From Oenanthe sinensis (lineage: Eukaryota > Streptophyta > Magnoliopsida > Apiales > Apiaceae): DNA of 64,000 nt. The translations under genes and the position numbers were made by a program. The notes beneath the pieces were generated by a model. It worked only from the letters and a program-made list of their open reading frames with translations, did not search any database and was not told the origin of the DNA. Shown here in pieces: positions 23,242 through 32,233 of the stretch (positions are counted from its first letter, which is position 1; each line of letters opens with the position of its first letter). The stretch spans positions 45,258,786-45,322,785 of the forward strand of contig CM053803.1 of assembly GCA_028671895.1 (NCBI GenBank). The letters are read 5' to 3'.

Positions 23242-23777
23242 TGTTAGGAAGCAAAAACTGATGGCTATCAGAGAATACAAATCAGAGTTTACACTGCTGA
23301 CGTCATCAAGTTTAGAAAGCTGTCGATCAGAGTTTATTCTATCAAAGAATACTCAATCAGAGTTTACTCTAACAGAGAATGCTCTATCAGAGAATAATAA
23401 ATAACAGAGTTTGCAAGACAGAGTTTGTCAAGAAGCAATTCGAATCAGAGTCTGAATATGATAGTAAGAAGGAATCCTAATGCAAGTCTATTTCCTTATG
23501 TAAAGCTGTTCTATTTCTAATCTGATTTGTAATTGAATTGTAACTGTGTCTATATAAACTCAGACATAGGTTAACATCAAAGTAATCTTTGCAAATCATA
23601 TTATTCATAACCTAGCAGCTCTTGAGAACAAAGAACTTCTTGAGAGAGTTTTGTAACCTATTCATTATCTTTAATATAGAACAATATTAATCTTTTACAT
23701 ACTTGTGTTCATAATCGATTTTCTAGTACTATTACATTCAACCCCCTTCTGTAATAGAATATATATCCGGGAAAACA
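23242..23777 (+). repeat. Element C 3' LTR (536 bp)
   Basis: It starts TGTTAGGAAGC after the purine tract ttagggaaga and ends CGGGAAAACA, giving TGTT...AACA ends. The D-family LTRs share the start TGTTAGGAA and the tail caacccccctt...gggaaaaca. A TATA box (tatataaact) lies at 23551-23560. The LTR carries several TCAGAGTTT copies, the complement of the internal word. The left LTR is outside the window. Confidence 0.78.
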
Positions 23778-24199
23778 AAGGAAGAGACAGGAAAAGAACG
23801 GCATTGAATTATTTTCATTATTTGGTTTTAATCCGGAAATAAAATAAATAAATTTTTTTTGATAAATTATTTTGAGAAAATTATTATTTTTAGGATTGAC
23901 ATAAGATATAGTTACATGGAGGTGGAAAATGGGTTGGTATACGAGAGAGAGAAATAGACAAGAGAAAGGGAAAACAAATATCCTAGGATGGGTAGGAGGG
24001 GTGGAGAATGGGAGTGGAAGAGTACCGGCAAATCCAAAATTTAAAATGGACAAAAGGAAATCATTATTTTCATGACTTTTCGTTCGATGATAAGCTTTTT
24101 GAATGAAAGAAACTCCTTCCATCGATATTGTATCTTAATACAATTTATCTACAAGTAAGTATATACAGTAAAAAAAAGATAGATATTAGTAGAAAACTT
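23778..24199. other. AT-rich DNA right of element C, no gene seen
   Basis: No coding or RNA gene is seen here. The reverse-strand open frame at 23709-24122 is low complexity and overlaps the LTR end, so it is not called. The five bases after the LTR (aagga) are the expected right target-site copy of element C. Confidence 0.5.
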
Positions 24200-25063
24200 G
24201 TGCCTCGTTTGCTTACCAGAATTTATAGTTTACAAGAATTTATAGTTACACAGGAACTTAAAATCCGTAGGAAGTAAGTTACGGTTCTTCTAAACTTTCT
24301 AGGTTTACTAAAAACTTGCGTTTGGTTTATCATAGTGTAACCACAAGTTACATAGTTATTTTTATTTAAATTATTTACATGATTTTAAGAAATTTCAATT
24401 TTAATAATAATAATAATAATAATAATAATTTTATTTATATAAATATATTATTGAAATTAATTATAAACTTTTATATAAATATTAAATTAAAAATTAAAAA
24501 TTAAAACATTCAAAGTTGTAATTTAAAATATTTATATCTATTATAAATTATTTTAAAAATAAATTAAATTTAATTACAAAATACAATAAATATAATTAAA
24601 ATTTTAATTATAAATTATTACATAATTGTATTATAAAACATTTATAAATATAGAAAATTAGAAATAAAAATATTTAATTAAAAGCTAATTAAAATTATTT
24701 TAAAAATTGTATATCAAAGATTAAAAATATAAATATTTGACACTATTGTTTAGAGAATATGTGTGTATTATAAATTACTTTAAACATAAATAAAAAATAA
24801 TAATATGAACTATTATAAAATTAAATAAAAGTTTAATTAAAAATATTATTTACAAAGTATAATTGATATAGTATATTTATACTATTTAACTGCGGGTGAC
24901 GACAAGTGTGCTAGGTAACTAAGTCACGGGTATTTTATGGTAAACCTAAAGATCTTGAAAATATAAGTTTTTTTATTTATTTTAAAAATTATACAATCAA
25001 ACACCATAAGTTCTATAAAAATCCGAGTTACTTAGCTGACTTAAATGCAATCAAATGAGGCCC
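24200..25063. mobile_element. Candidate non-autonomous TIR element (PIF/Harbinger- or hAT-like)
   Basis: The left end gtgcctcgtttgcttacc and the reverse complement of the right end (gggcctcatttgattgca) form imperfect inverted ends. The interior is very AT-rich with no coding capacity and holds an AAT microsatellite at 24403-24429. GGGCCTCGTTTG-type ends are common in plant DNA transposons. No clear target-site duplication is visible, so the family is uncertain. Confidence 0.4.
24403..24429. repeat. AAT/TAA microsatellite
   Basis: A run of about nine TAA units in AT-rich DNA. Confidence 0.9.
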
Positions 25064-25404
25064 TCATAAATATTTAGATAAGATATTTACAAAACCTTCT
25101 GTATATATTAAGTGGCCATTGAATGATAATTGGTCCTGCACCATTATTTTCCATAGTTTTGAGGTTGTGTTGCATATAATTCATTGATTTATTGATATAA
25201 TGTATTTTACAAAATATTTGAATGATGGTACGCATGGTTGGACATTACACTTTACTATTATTCAATTAGAATGGATGTGGGGAATTAAAAATTATGGCGA
25301 GACCAAATAGGATGTTATTTATATAAAATTTACTAAACAATATGTTATAAATGTATAAGTAGGTGAAAGTAAGTTTTTTAATAATTTATTGTCTAGGACT
25401 CAAA
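25064..25404. other. AT-rich intergenic DNA, nothing recognised
   Basis: There are no domains, RNA genes or clear repeats in this stretch between the candidate TIR element and the Helitron start. Confidence 0.5.
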
Positions 25405-26265
25405 TCTATACTATATTATTATAGCTGAAAAATTAAAAATTTTGGTCCAAGTTGAACCATAGAAAAGATCATGACCGTCCAATTTTAGATGAACCATAGA
25501 AACGATCTTAACCATTAAATTTTAACAAAATCTAATTTTAAAAAGAATATATATCATACATAACTCTAACCCTGGTAAACCTCATTTTATACAACTTCTC
25601 ACGAATAATATTATATTTAAATGATATCCTATATTTTCTATTTTAAGAATCTTATTTATCCTATAATTTTTATTTAATATATCATTGAAGTTTATGAATA
25701 TTAATATATAAATATCATTATATAATAACATACAACTCTAACCCCTACTAATCGTCCAATTTTAGATGAACCATAGAAACGCTTTTATCCATTTAATTTT
25801 AATAAAATCTAATTTTAAAAAGAATATATATCATACATACAACTCTAATCCCCCGGTAGTCATCATTTTATACAACTCGTCACGTTATAGCTAAAAGATT
25901 AAATGTCAACTCTAACCCCCGGTAGTCTTCCTTATATACAACTTCTCACAGATAATATTATATTATATTTCAATTATATTCTATATTTTTTATTTTAAGA
26001 ATCATACTTATCTTATAAATTTTATTTAATATATAATTAAAGTTTATGAATATTAATATATAAATATCATTATATAATAACATACAACTCTAACCCTCGA
26101 TTGTCCTCCTTTTATACAACTCTTCACATATAATATTATATTATATTAACATAAATTCTCAACGTTATAAAATTTTATAGTAAATATCAACAAAATATAA
26201 TATAAAAATTAAATTTATGTAAATATTAATCATTCATCCCGTGCTTCGCACGGGTTATAAACTTG
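25405..26265 (+). mobile_element. Probable non-autonomous Helitron
   Basis: The left end is TCTATACTATATTATTATAG preceded by A. The right end has the perfect hairpin CCCGTGCTTCGCACGGG (26238-26254) eight bases before CTTG, which is followed by T. A 5' TC, a 3' hairpin about 10 bases before a CTRR-like end, insertion between A and T, and no target duplication are Helitron hallmarks. CTTG would be a mutated CTAG. There is no Rep/helicase coding. The interior has several related copies of an 'aactctaacccc' segment and of 'gtccaattttagatgaacc' (25478 and 25754). Confidence 0.7.
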
Positions 26266-26403
26266 TAAAGGTAATTTCTAGAATTATATTTAAACGATGC
26301 ACAAATTCAATCAAATTTGATATAAAATGATTTAAGGAAATCATACTAAATTCTACTTATAATAGTGTAAGAAACAAGTCCCGAAAAGTGTTTAGGACTG
26401 ACG

Positions 26404-27610
26404 ATGCACAAGATGGGATGTTTGTTTAGAATTTCCTTAGAGTATTATGACATTAATTTTGACAAATGTTTTAACAAAATCTTGAATTGTGCAATTGGAG
26501 AATGGCCCTTAACATACTTGGGAGCAAGGTTGGGAATTTCTCAAAGAAAAAAGGAAGACTGGAAACCTTTGATAGAAAAATTCCAGAAAAAGTTAGCTCT
26601 ATGGAAGCAAGAATCTTTAAACATGCCAGGAAGGCTAGTGCTCATAACATCAGTTCTAAACAGTCTACATGTCTACTGGTTTAGTGTTTTTAAGGCCCCA
26701 GCTGAGGTATGGGAGCAAATGGAGCTGATTCAGAGAGGCTTTTTGTGGGGAGATGTCACTGGCCAAAACCTAAATAAAATGCACTTGATAAGTTGAAATA
26801 AAGCTTGTAGGCATAAGCAACAAGGGGACCTAAGATCTCTTCAATCAAAAATAGGAATTTAGCTCTGTTAGCCAAATGATGGTTCAAATGGTTTCATGAT
26901 AGGGTTAAGAAATGGAATAAATGGATTAGAGATCAGATTGATGCAAAGGAGGACAAAGTCCTTGAAGCAAATTTAGAAGGTAAAGTGGTGTCTGGAGCCC
27001 TAAATTAAATAGGAAATCTCGCAATTCTTGGACAAGATGGGTAAAGGTTGAGAGCAAATAACTTTTCATGGAGAGCGGGGAATGGAAATATGGCCTTATT
27101 TTGGGAGAACAATTGGAATCCTAAAGGCAAACTAGCCTATTTGTTTCCAAGACTATACAATATTTCTAATGAGAAATATCAGTCAGTTAGAAGCTTCATT
27201 AAAAAATGGAATGCAAATTCTCAATCAAGGGAGAGATTATGGAATAGAGCCCTTAGACATTGGGTAGAGTCGGAGGTTTTCAGACTTCAAATATTTGTAG
27301 AAAGAGTAGTGTTCAATGTGGACAAAGACATGGTTATTTGGAAGCAAACAGGTAAGCCATATCAAAGTAAAGATTGGTCTCATATAAGGGAAGAATTGAG
27401 GTCTAGAGAAAGCTTTGAATGGAAGAAACTGTGAAAAATTAAGGTTCCTCCAAAAATTCTTATATTCTTATGAAAATTGAAAAATCAAGTTCTACCAACA
27501 AGGGATTTTCTAAGAAGGATGATGAACAATGATCTCATTCCAAGAGTTTGTAGTCTGTGTGAAGTAACATTGGAGACTACAAATCACATTTTTTGGGACT
27601 CCATTACGGA
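26404..27610 (+). pseudogene. LINE (non-LTR retrotransposon) RT C-terminal part, 5'-truncated
   Basis: The region encodes the end of a plant LINE reverse transcriptase. WPLTYLGARLGISQRKKEDW (about residues 35-54 of the first piece) and KLALWKQESLNMPGRLVLIT are the characteristic thumb-region motifs. FLWGD and later WRAGNGNMALFWENNW follow, then a zinc-binding segment with CSLCEVTLETTNHIFWD near 27550. Stops and frameshifts occur near 26796, 27005-27048, 27434 and 27471. The finger and palm domains and the endonuclease are absent, in line with the usual 5' truncation of LINEs. Confidence 0.85.
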
Positions 27611-27714
27611 AAAAGAAAATGGATTCTAATGAAACAGTGGTGGGTGAACCTAGTAGGCTTGCTCTCCAGTCAAAAATAGGTAAGATTGAGGAAGTTAATT
27701 GGTGGAGGGGAGTG

Positions 27715-28138
27715 CCTCAAAGTGTTCTCTGATGGAGCATGGTATGTGGACCAAAATGGTACATCTCTTGTAGGAATAAGAGGCTTCATTAAAGCCTATG
27801 CAGAGGAGGTCATGTACATTTTTTCAGGATGAACCAAAGCCAAAGATGGTATGGAATCAGAAGGTGAAGCAATATTCCATTTGGTGAAGAAAATTTGGAA
27901 TAGTCCTTATAAGACGGAGAAGTTTGAATTCTACTCACACAATATAGAACTGGTAATAATTCTAAACCAAGTCAAGGTCTTGCATGAGCATCGACATGGT
28001 TGGTAGCTGGAAATAGAAGAAATGATAATAGGCCTCCAATGTAGATTTCATTTTATTCCAAGAGATTTGAATTTTTATGCGGACGAGCTGGCCAAACAAG
28101 GAATTAGAAGAGCTCAAATCATTGGGGCTTGGATCTAA
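27715..28138 (+). pseudogene. LINE-associated RNase H domain
   Basis: This follows the LINE RT zinc region. VFSDGAWYVDQNGTSLVGIR gives the first catalytic aspartate. ESEGEAIFHLVKKIW carries the glutamate position, and the end RDLNFYADELAKQG is the typical last helix. The third acidic position reads FYSHNIEL, with no aspartate. Two internal stops are seen (near 27830 and 28004). It belongs to the C-terminal RNase H found in many plant LINEs. Confidence 0.8.
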
Positions 28139-28547
28139 ATAGAGGTTTATGCCCAAAAAATAAGTCTAATGCAGTGATTGAGAGGTTTAGAAATCTAAAT
28201 CGGGACTCAATCCTAAGGCACAACCCAACACAATGGAGAGGTTTACATAAAATCATGGATTTAATTGTAGATAATCCTCAGATAAAAGCTTTGCATGCAC
28301 TTAGTTTCATAATTACTTGTTTAGACTAGGCATTTAAGGCAAACACAATTTGCCTAGGAAAATAAAACTGCATGCACAAAAAGGAGATCAACTTTATGAG
28401 ATATTGGAAATGCTCTTTGAACAAAGAACCAACGTGCAAGGAAGATTGCCACACATATCCAACATAGTAAGGCCCTATAAATAATCTGGATTATTTTCTA
28501 TTCTCTTCACACATATCTTCATATCAAAAAAGAGAGAAAAAAAGGAG
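28139..28547 (+). other. Stretch between LINE RNase H and RNase H-like locus
   Basis: The short open frame at 28129-28329 has no recognised domain and may be LINE 3' sequence. The right part carries TATAAATA (28476-28483) and a CT- and purine-rich leader up to the ATG at 28548, which looks like a plant core promoter and 5' UTR. Confidence 0.45.
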
Positions 28548-29188
28548 ATGACGGATGTGGGTGCTAGGTGGAGAATGCCAGAACCTGACTTGATCAAACT
28601 GAACGTAACTAGCATTTTCTTCAATGAACCCCTTCTAAATGGTAATAGATCAGGACTTGCCTATGTATGAGGGATCACAGAGGCAGGATAGTTCGAATGG
28701 CAGCTGGCTCATTAGAAATCCAAGAAGAGGATGTAAATGCTTTCTACAGAGTTATAATGGGGCTAAGAAGAGCTTACTATGAAGAGTATGACTGCATTGA
28801 ACTAGACATGAACGACTTGGGTGCTTACTAGACTTGGGAAAACTCGAAGGAGGATGGAGTGCATCCAAGCTTAGAATACGTGTTGTATCAACTTAATCAA
28901 AGGAAGGAAGATAAGAATCTATTTCTCATTGTTAGGCTAGTGGATCCAGACTGCAATATGTTGGCTCAATACCTAGCTGACTTCGGGGCTCACCACTGGA
29001 CAAGTTTGGTGATCATTCAAGCCTCATTTAGTAGGATACCGGAATTGTGGAGAAATGATATGGGTTTGGGTCTAGTTGGGGTGCAGTTTCGTGAAATAAG
29101 GGAAGAGGACTTGAAAGAAGTGGTGATCAATGAGGACAAACAACTATCAGAGGATGAAATGGTGCTGGATGTTGAAGACATGGAATGA
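28548..29188 (+). pseudogene. Broken RNase H-like domain gene
   Basis: The ATG at 28548 starts MTDVGARWRMPEPDLIKLNV. A shift near 28670 leads to RDHRGRIVRMAAGSL and IMGLRRAYYEEYDCIELDMN, then an in-frame stop near 28828 and the C-terminal part (28859-29188). This last part includes MLAQYLADFGA and ends in an acidic tail. The W-x-P-P-entry, G-x-x-Y-V-x-RD-x-x-G and A-x-x-L-A-x-x-G-like order is the RNase H fold found in plant RVT_3 proteins. The first catalytic aspartate is replaced (NVTSIF), so it is probably not a nuclease. It is distinct from the LINE RNase H just upstream. A TATA-like box lies 72 bases before the ATG. Confidence 0.6.
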
Positions 29189-30309
29189 GCAAGCTGTGAA
29201 GGGGAATAGAGTATCTGCAATGAAGATTGAAGGAAGAACAGACGTGTTGGTTTAGCGTGTCACATTGCATTTTGTTTCCTAGTCTATTATTAGAATTGGT
29301 AGGGTGGAATCTAGTAGCTATTTTCGTAAGAAGTAGTAAGGATCTAGTGGACTGTCTCTCTCTCTCTCTCTTGATGTAATCCCCATTTGATTAATTTAAA
29401 TTACTTTAAAAAATTGTTCTAATAGAAACTTCATTAATAACCTGAAATGTAGGATTGAGTGATTACATGATAGAATGTTAGACAGTACTCAGTGGCGGAG
29501 CTAAAGATCAGAGAGGGCACAAATATTTCTTTTTGTTAAATTATATGTATATAATTAAAAAATGAAAAAATTATGCATTTTAGTTAAAAAAAGAAGAAAG
29601 AAAAGAAGTTAACTTTGATAAACTATCTTAGGAATATTTTGAAAAAAAATACGCATTAAAATAGAAAAATTAGTTTGATAAGCTTTATATATATATATAT
29701 ATATATATATCTTTAATTATTACATTATAAAATGAGAATAAAATTAAATTTTAAAATAGTCAAATTGTAAAAACAATAAAGGATAAATTTGAAAGATTAC
29801 ACATAAATCTGTATTAAAAGAAGAGATAAACATGTATAATGAAACACATTTTATTGTTAAAATAAACATATAAAAATTAACAAATTTTATTGTCAAAATA
29901 AATGTATAGATAAAAAAGTAAAATATATTAATTATATATATTTTTAAAATTATATATATACGATTACATGATAATATGAAGGGCGTACGTGTCTCCGAAA
30001 ATTGCTCCCGCAACTTCTTGTACTGAAATGTTAAACAACTAAAAACTTGAGATATGTTAGATTAATAGAAGAAAACAACCCGAAATAATGAGTACTACGC
30101 CCAAAAAAGAAAAATGAATGAAATGACAAAATTATTGTAAATCTTTAACTTAAATATTTATAAATTAAGAAATAAAGATGTTAGAAAAATATAAAATATA
30201 AAGAGGGTAATTTTATTAGTGTAAAATATTCATGTACATTCGAATAATATAAATAATTGTGCTTATATAAGGATGAGGTATCCATGTATTGGGAATAAAA
30301 TACACGTAC
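29189..30309. other. AT-rich intergenic DNA with microsatellites
   Basis: No gene is seen. A TC run at 29355-29371 and a TA run at 29686-29710 are present. The sequence cagtggcggagcta at 29491 resembles one end of a plant DNA transposon, without a partner end. The rest is low-complexity AT-rich DNA up to the D-family LTR. Confidence 0.6.
29686..29710. repeat. TA microsatellite
   Basis: About twelve TA units. Confidence 0.9.
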
Positions 30310-31057
30310 TGTTAGGAATATATTCATTTGATGATGCGTAAAATACTAGGACATGGACTAGCATAGTTTATCTGTAATAAGTCTTTCTATTCTCCAAAAT
30401 TTTATATAATCAGAGTCTAGATAGTCAAAATTCATTTATAAATGTCATTTGTACTTAGAAGATTTTCAGAAGAAAATGAAACCAGAGTCTGGATGCAAAT
30501 CGAAGTCTAGAAAGTGATCAAGTTCTATAGACTATCGGAGTCTATAGTCTGTCAAAGATTGAAGATCATCAGAGTCTGGGGTCTTTAAGAGTCCATAAAG
30601 TTGAAGCTGAATTTGGAAGGTGATCATAGTAATGGAAAGTCTTCGAAGATAAAGGCAAATATATTGCAGATATGCTATGGGAAGGAAAGAGAATTTCAGA
30701 AGGAAACTGTCAACTAATAATTATGAATTTTATTCCTATTGTAATTTGATTTTCTGTTATTTGTTAATAGTCATCTATCTATATAAACAGTCTATGTAAC
30801 CTAATTTATTTGTCGAAGTTTTGAGAGAACATAGAGATAGAGAGAGTTGTTGTGAGAAACACAAAGAAGCTGGAAGCTATTAGAGTTTGTGTACACTCTA
30901 GGAGAGTTTGTATTCATACATCAATAATACAAACATTATTCATTCATATCTTTGTGTTAGTTCTTTATTATTAATTCAAAACTTTATATCACATTGAGTT
31001 GATTTTATAATAAGGCAAAAAGACAACAAAAGTATTCAACCCCTCCTTCTACTTGTG
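30310..31057 (+). repeat. D-family LTR1
   Basis: It starts TGTTAGGAATATATTC and runs to cccctccttctacttgtg, where it breaks before the usual taactgggaaaaca tail. It contains tatataaa at 30780-30787 and several cagagtct words (near 30411, 30482 and 30572). The left flank is cacgtac. Confidence 0.85.
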
Positions 31058-31744
31058 CAAAGGGTAAGAAAATTGACAACACTAGCCATAGATGTATGAT
31101 TGGCTCATTTTTATATTTAACTGCTAGTAGACCAGATATAATATTTGCAACATGCCTATATGCTAGATTTTAAGCTGACCCTAGAGAATCACATTTGATA
31201 ACTTTTAAAAGAATTTTCAGATATCTCAAGGGTGCACGGATTCTTCGACTTTGGTATCCTAGAGAGTCTGATTTTTCATTAATTGGTTATTCAAACTCCG
31301 ATTATGCAGGATGCAAAGTCGATAGGAAAAGCATAACACGTCAACGTCAATTTCTTGGCAATAGGTTGATTTCTTGGTTTAACAAGAAATAACAGTCTGT
31401 ATCAACCTCAACAGCTGAGGTTAAATACATAGCAGCTACAAGTTATTGTGCTCAAATTTTGTGGATGAGAAATCAGTTACTTGATTATGGACTAACATTC
31501 TCAAACATTCCTATGTATTGTGATAATATTAGTGTCATTAAAATTACAGAAAATCCAGTCCAACATTCTATAACAAAGCACATTGATGTCAGGTATAATT
31601 TTATTAGAGAATATGTTGAAAATGGTACTGTTGAACTTCATAATGTTCCAACTGACAGATAAAATTGCAGACAATTTAATAAAACCACTCGATGAGTCTA
31701 CCTTTCTCAGACTGGTAGATGAATTAGGTATGTTAAATATGTAA
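31058..31744 (+). pseudogene. D1 RNase H remnant
   Basis: Reading starts at the GKK-DN linker and continues MIGSFLYLTASRPDIIFATC, FKRIFRYLKGARILRLWYPR, IGYSNSDYAGCK, STSTAEVKYIAATSYCAQIL and MYCDNISVIKITENPVQ. Stops occur near 31168 and 31390, with a shift near 31660. The catalytic YIAA region is present once only, unlike the triplicated D2 copy. It has no start codon of its own. Confidence 0.88.
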
Positions 31745-32233
31745 GTGATCAATCATTTTAGGAAGCATGGTATGTACTTTAATTATACTAATTTTTCAAA
31801 CTATAATTTGTTATTGCAAATTTTTTTTGAAACACTTTATTTTGACAGAGTCTAACTTCTAGACTCTGACGGGTCTATAGACTCTGAGAGTCTGTAGACT
31901 CTGAGAGTCTGTAGACTCTGAGAGTCTGTAGACTCTGAAGGTTTAGACTCTTAAACTCTGAAATGGTTAGAATTCACGCCTGCAGACTCTGATTATTTTT
32001 TAATCGTTTAAATGACTGGAAATAGGAGGTAACAGTTACTCTTTACTGGATACAGGCTGTAGACTTGTGTGTATTGTATGCAAGTTTAACAAAATAGAAA
32101 ATTTTACATACAATTTACTCACATGTTTATTGCAAACTATTTTCTAAGATAAAAATACGCACAAATCTTCTCAAGAACCCTAATTCATTTCTACCCAGTG
32201 ATGGATTTTCTTGAGTAAAGTGAGCTCACCTAT
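31745..32233 (+). other. D1 spacer between pol and extra frame
   Basis: This non-coding spacer contains a 17-bp tandem array at 31872-31938. Its end, with the ccctaattc motif just before the extra frame, corresponds to the D2 spacer (46935-47402). Confidence 0.75.
31872..31938 (+). repeat. 17-bp tandem array built on AGACTCTGAGAGTCT
   Basis: Units of gactctgagagtctgta repeat about three times and then degrade. Each unit is close to palindromic because AGACTCT is followed by AGAGTCT. Confidence 0.85.

Larger units (their letters stand above)
12897..23777 (+). mobile_element. Element C: long Sirevirus-like Ty1/copia element, 5' part outside
   Basis: About 10.9 kb runs from mid-gag to the 3' LTR. 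It has gag with several zinc-finger-like motifs, protease, integrase, RT, RNase H, then about 5 kb of further decayed coding sequence before the LTR. The length and the extra frame after pol fit Sirevirus-type copia elements; this assignment is inferred. The element is heavily broken by many stops and frameshifts and has a roughly 200-bp deletion near 15770. It is older than B, which sits inside its gag. The word AAACTCTGA and close variants recur all through it. Confidence 0.85.

Noticed and set aside
23709..24122. Reverse-strand frame of 137 codons
   Set aside because: Low-complexity hydrophobic and phenylalanine-rich, overlaps the C LTR end, no family resemblance.
29491..29520. cagtggcggagcta as the end of a hAT-like transposon
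   Set aside because: No complementary right end or 8-bp duplication was found nearby.
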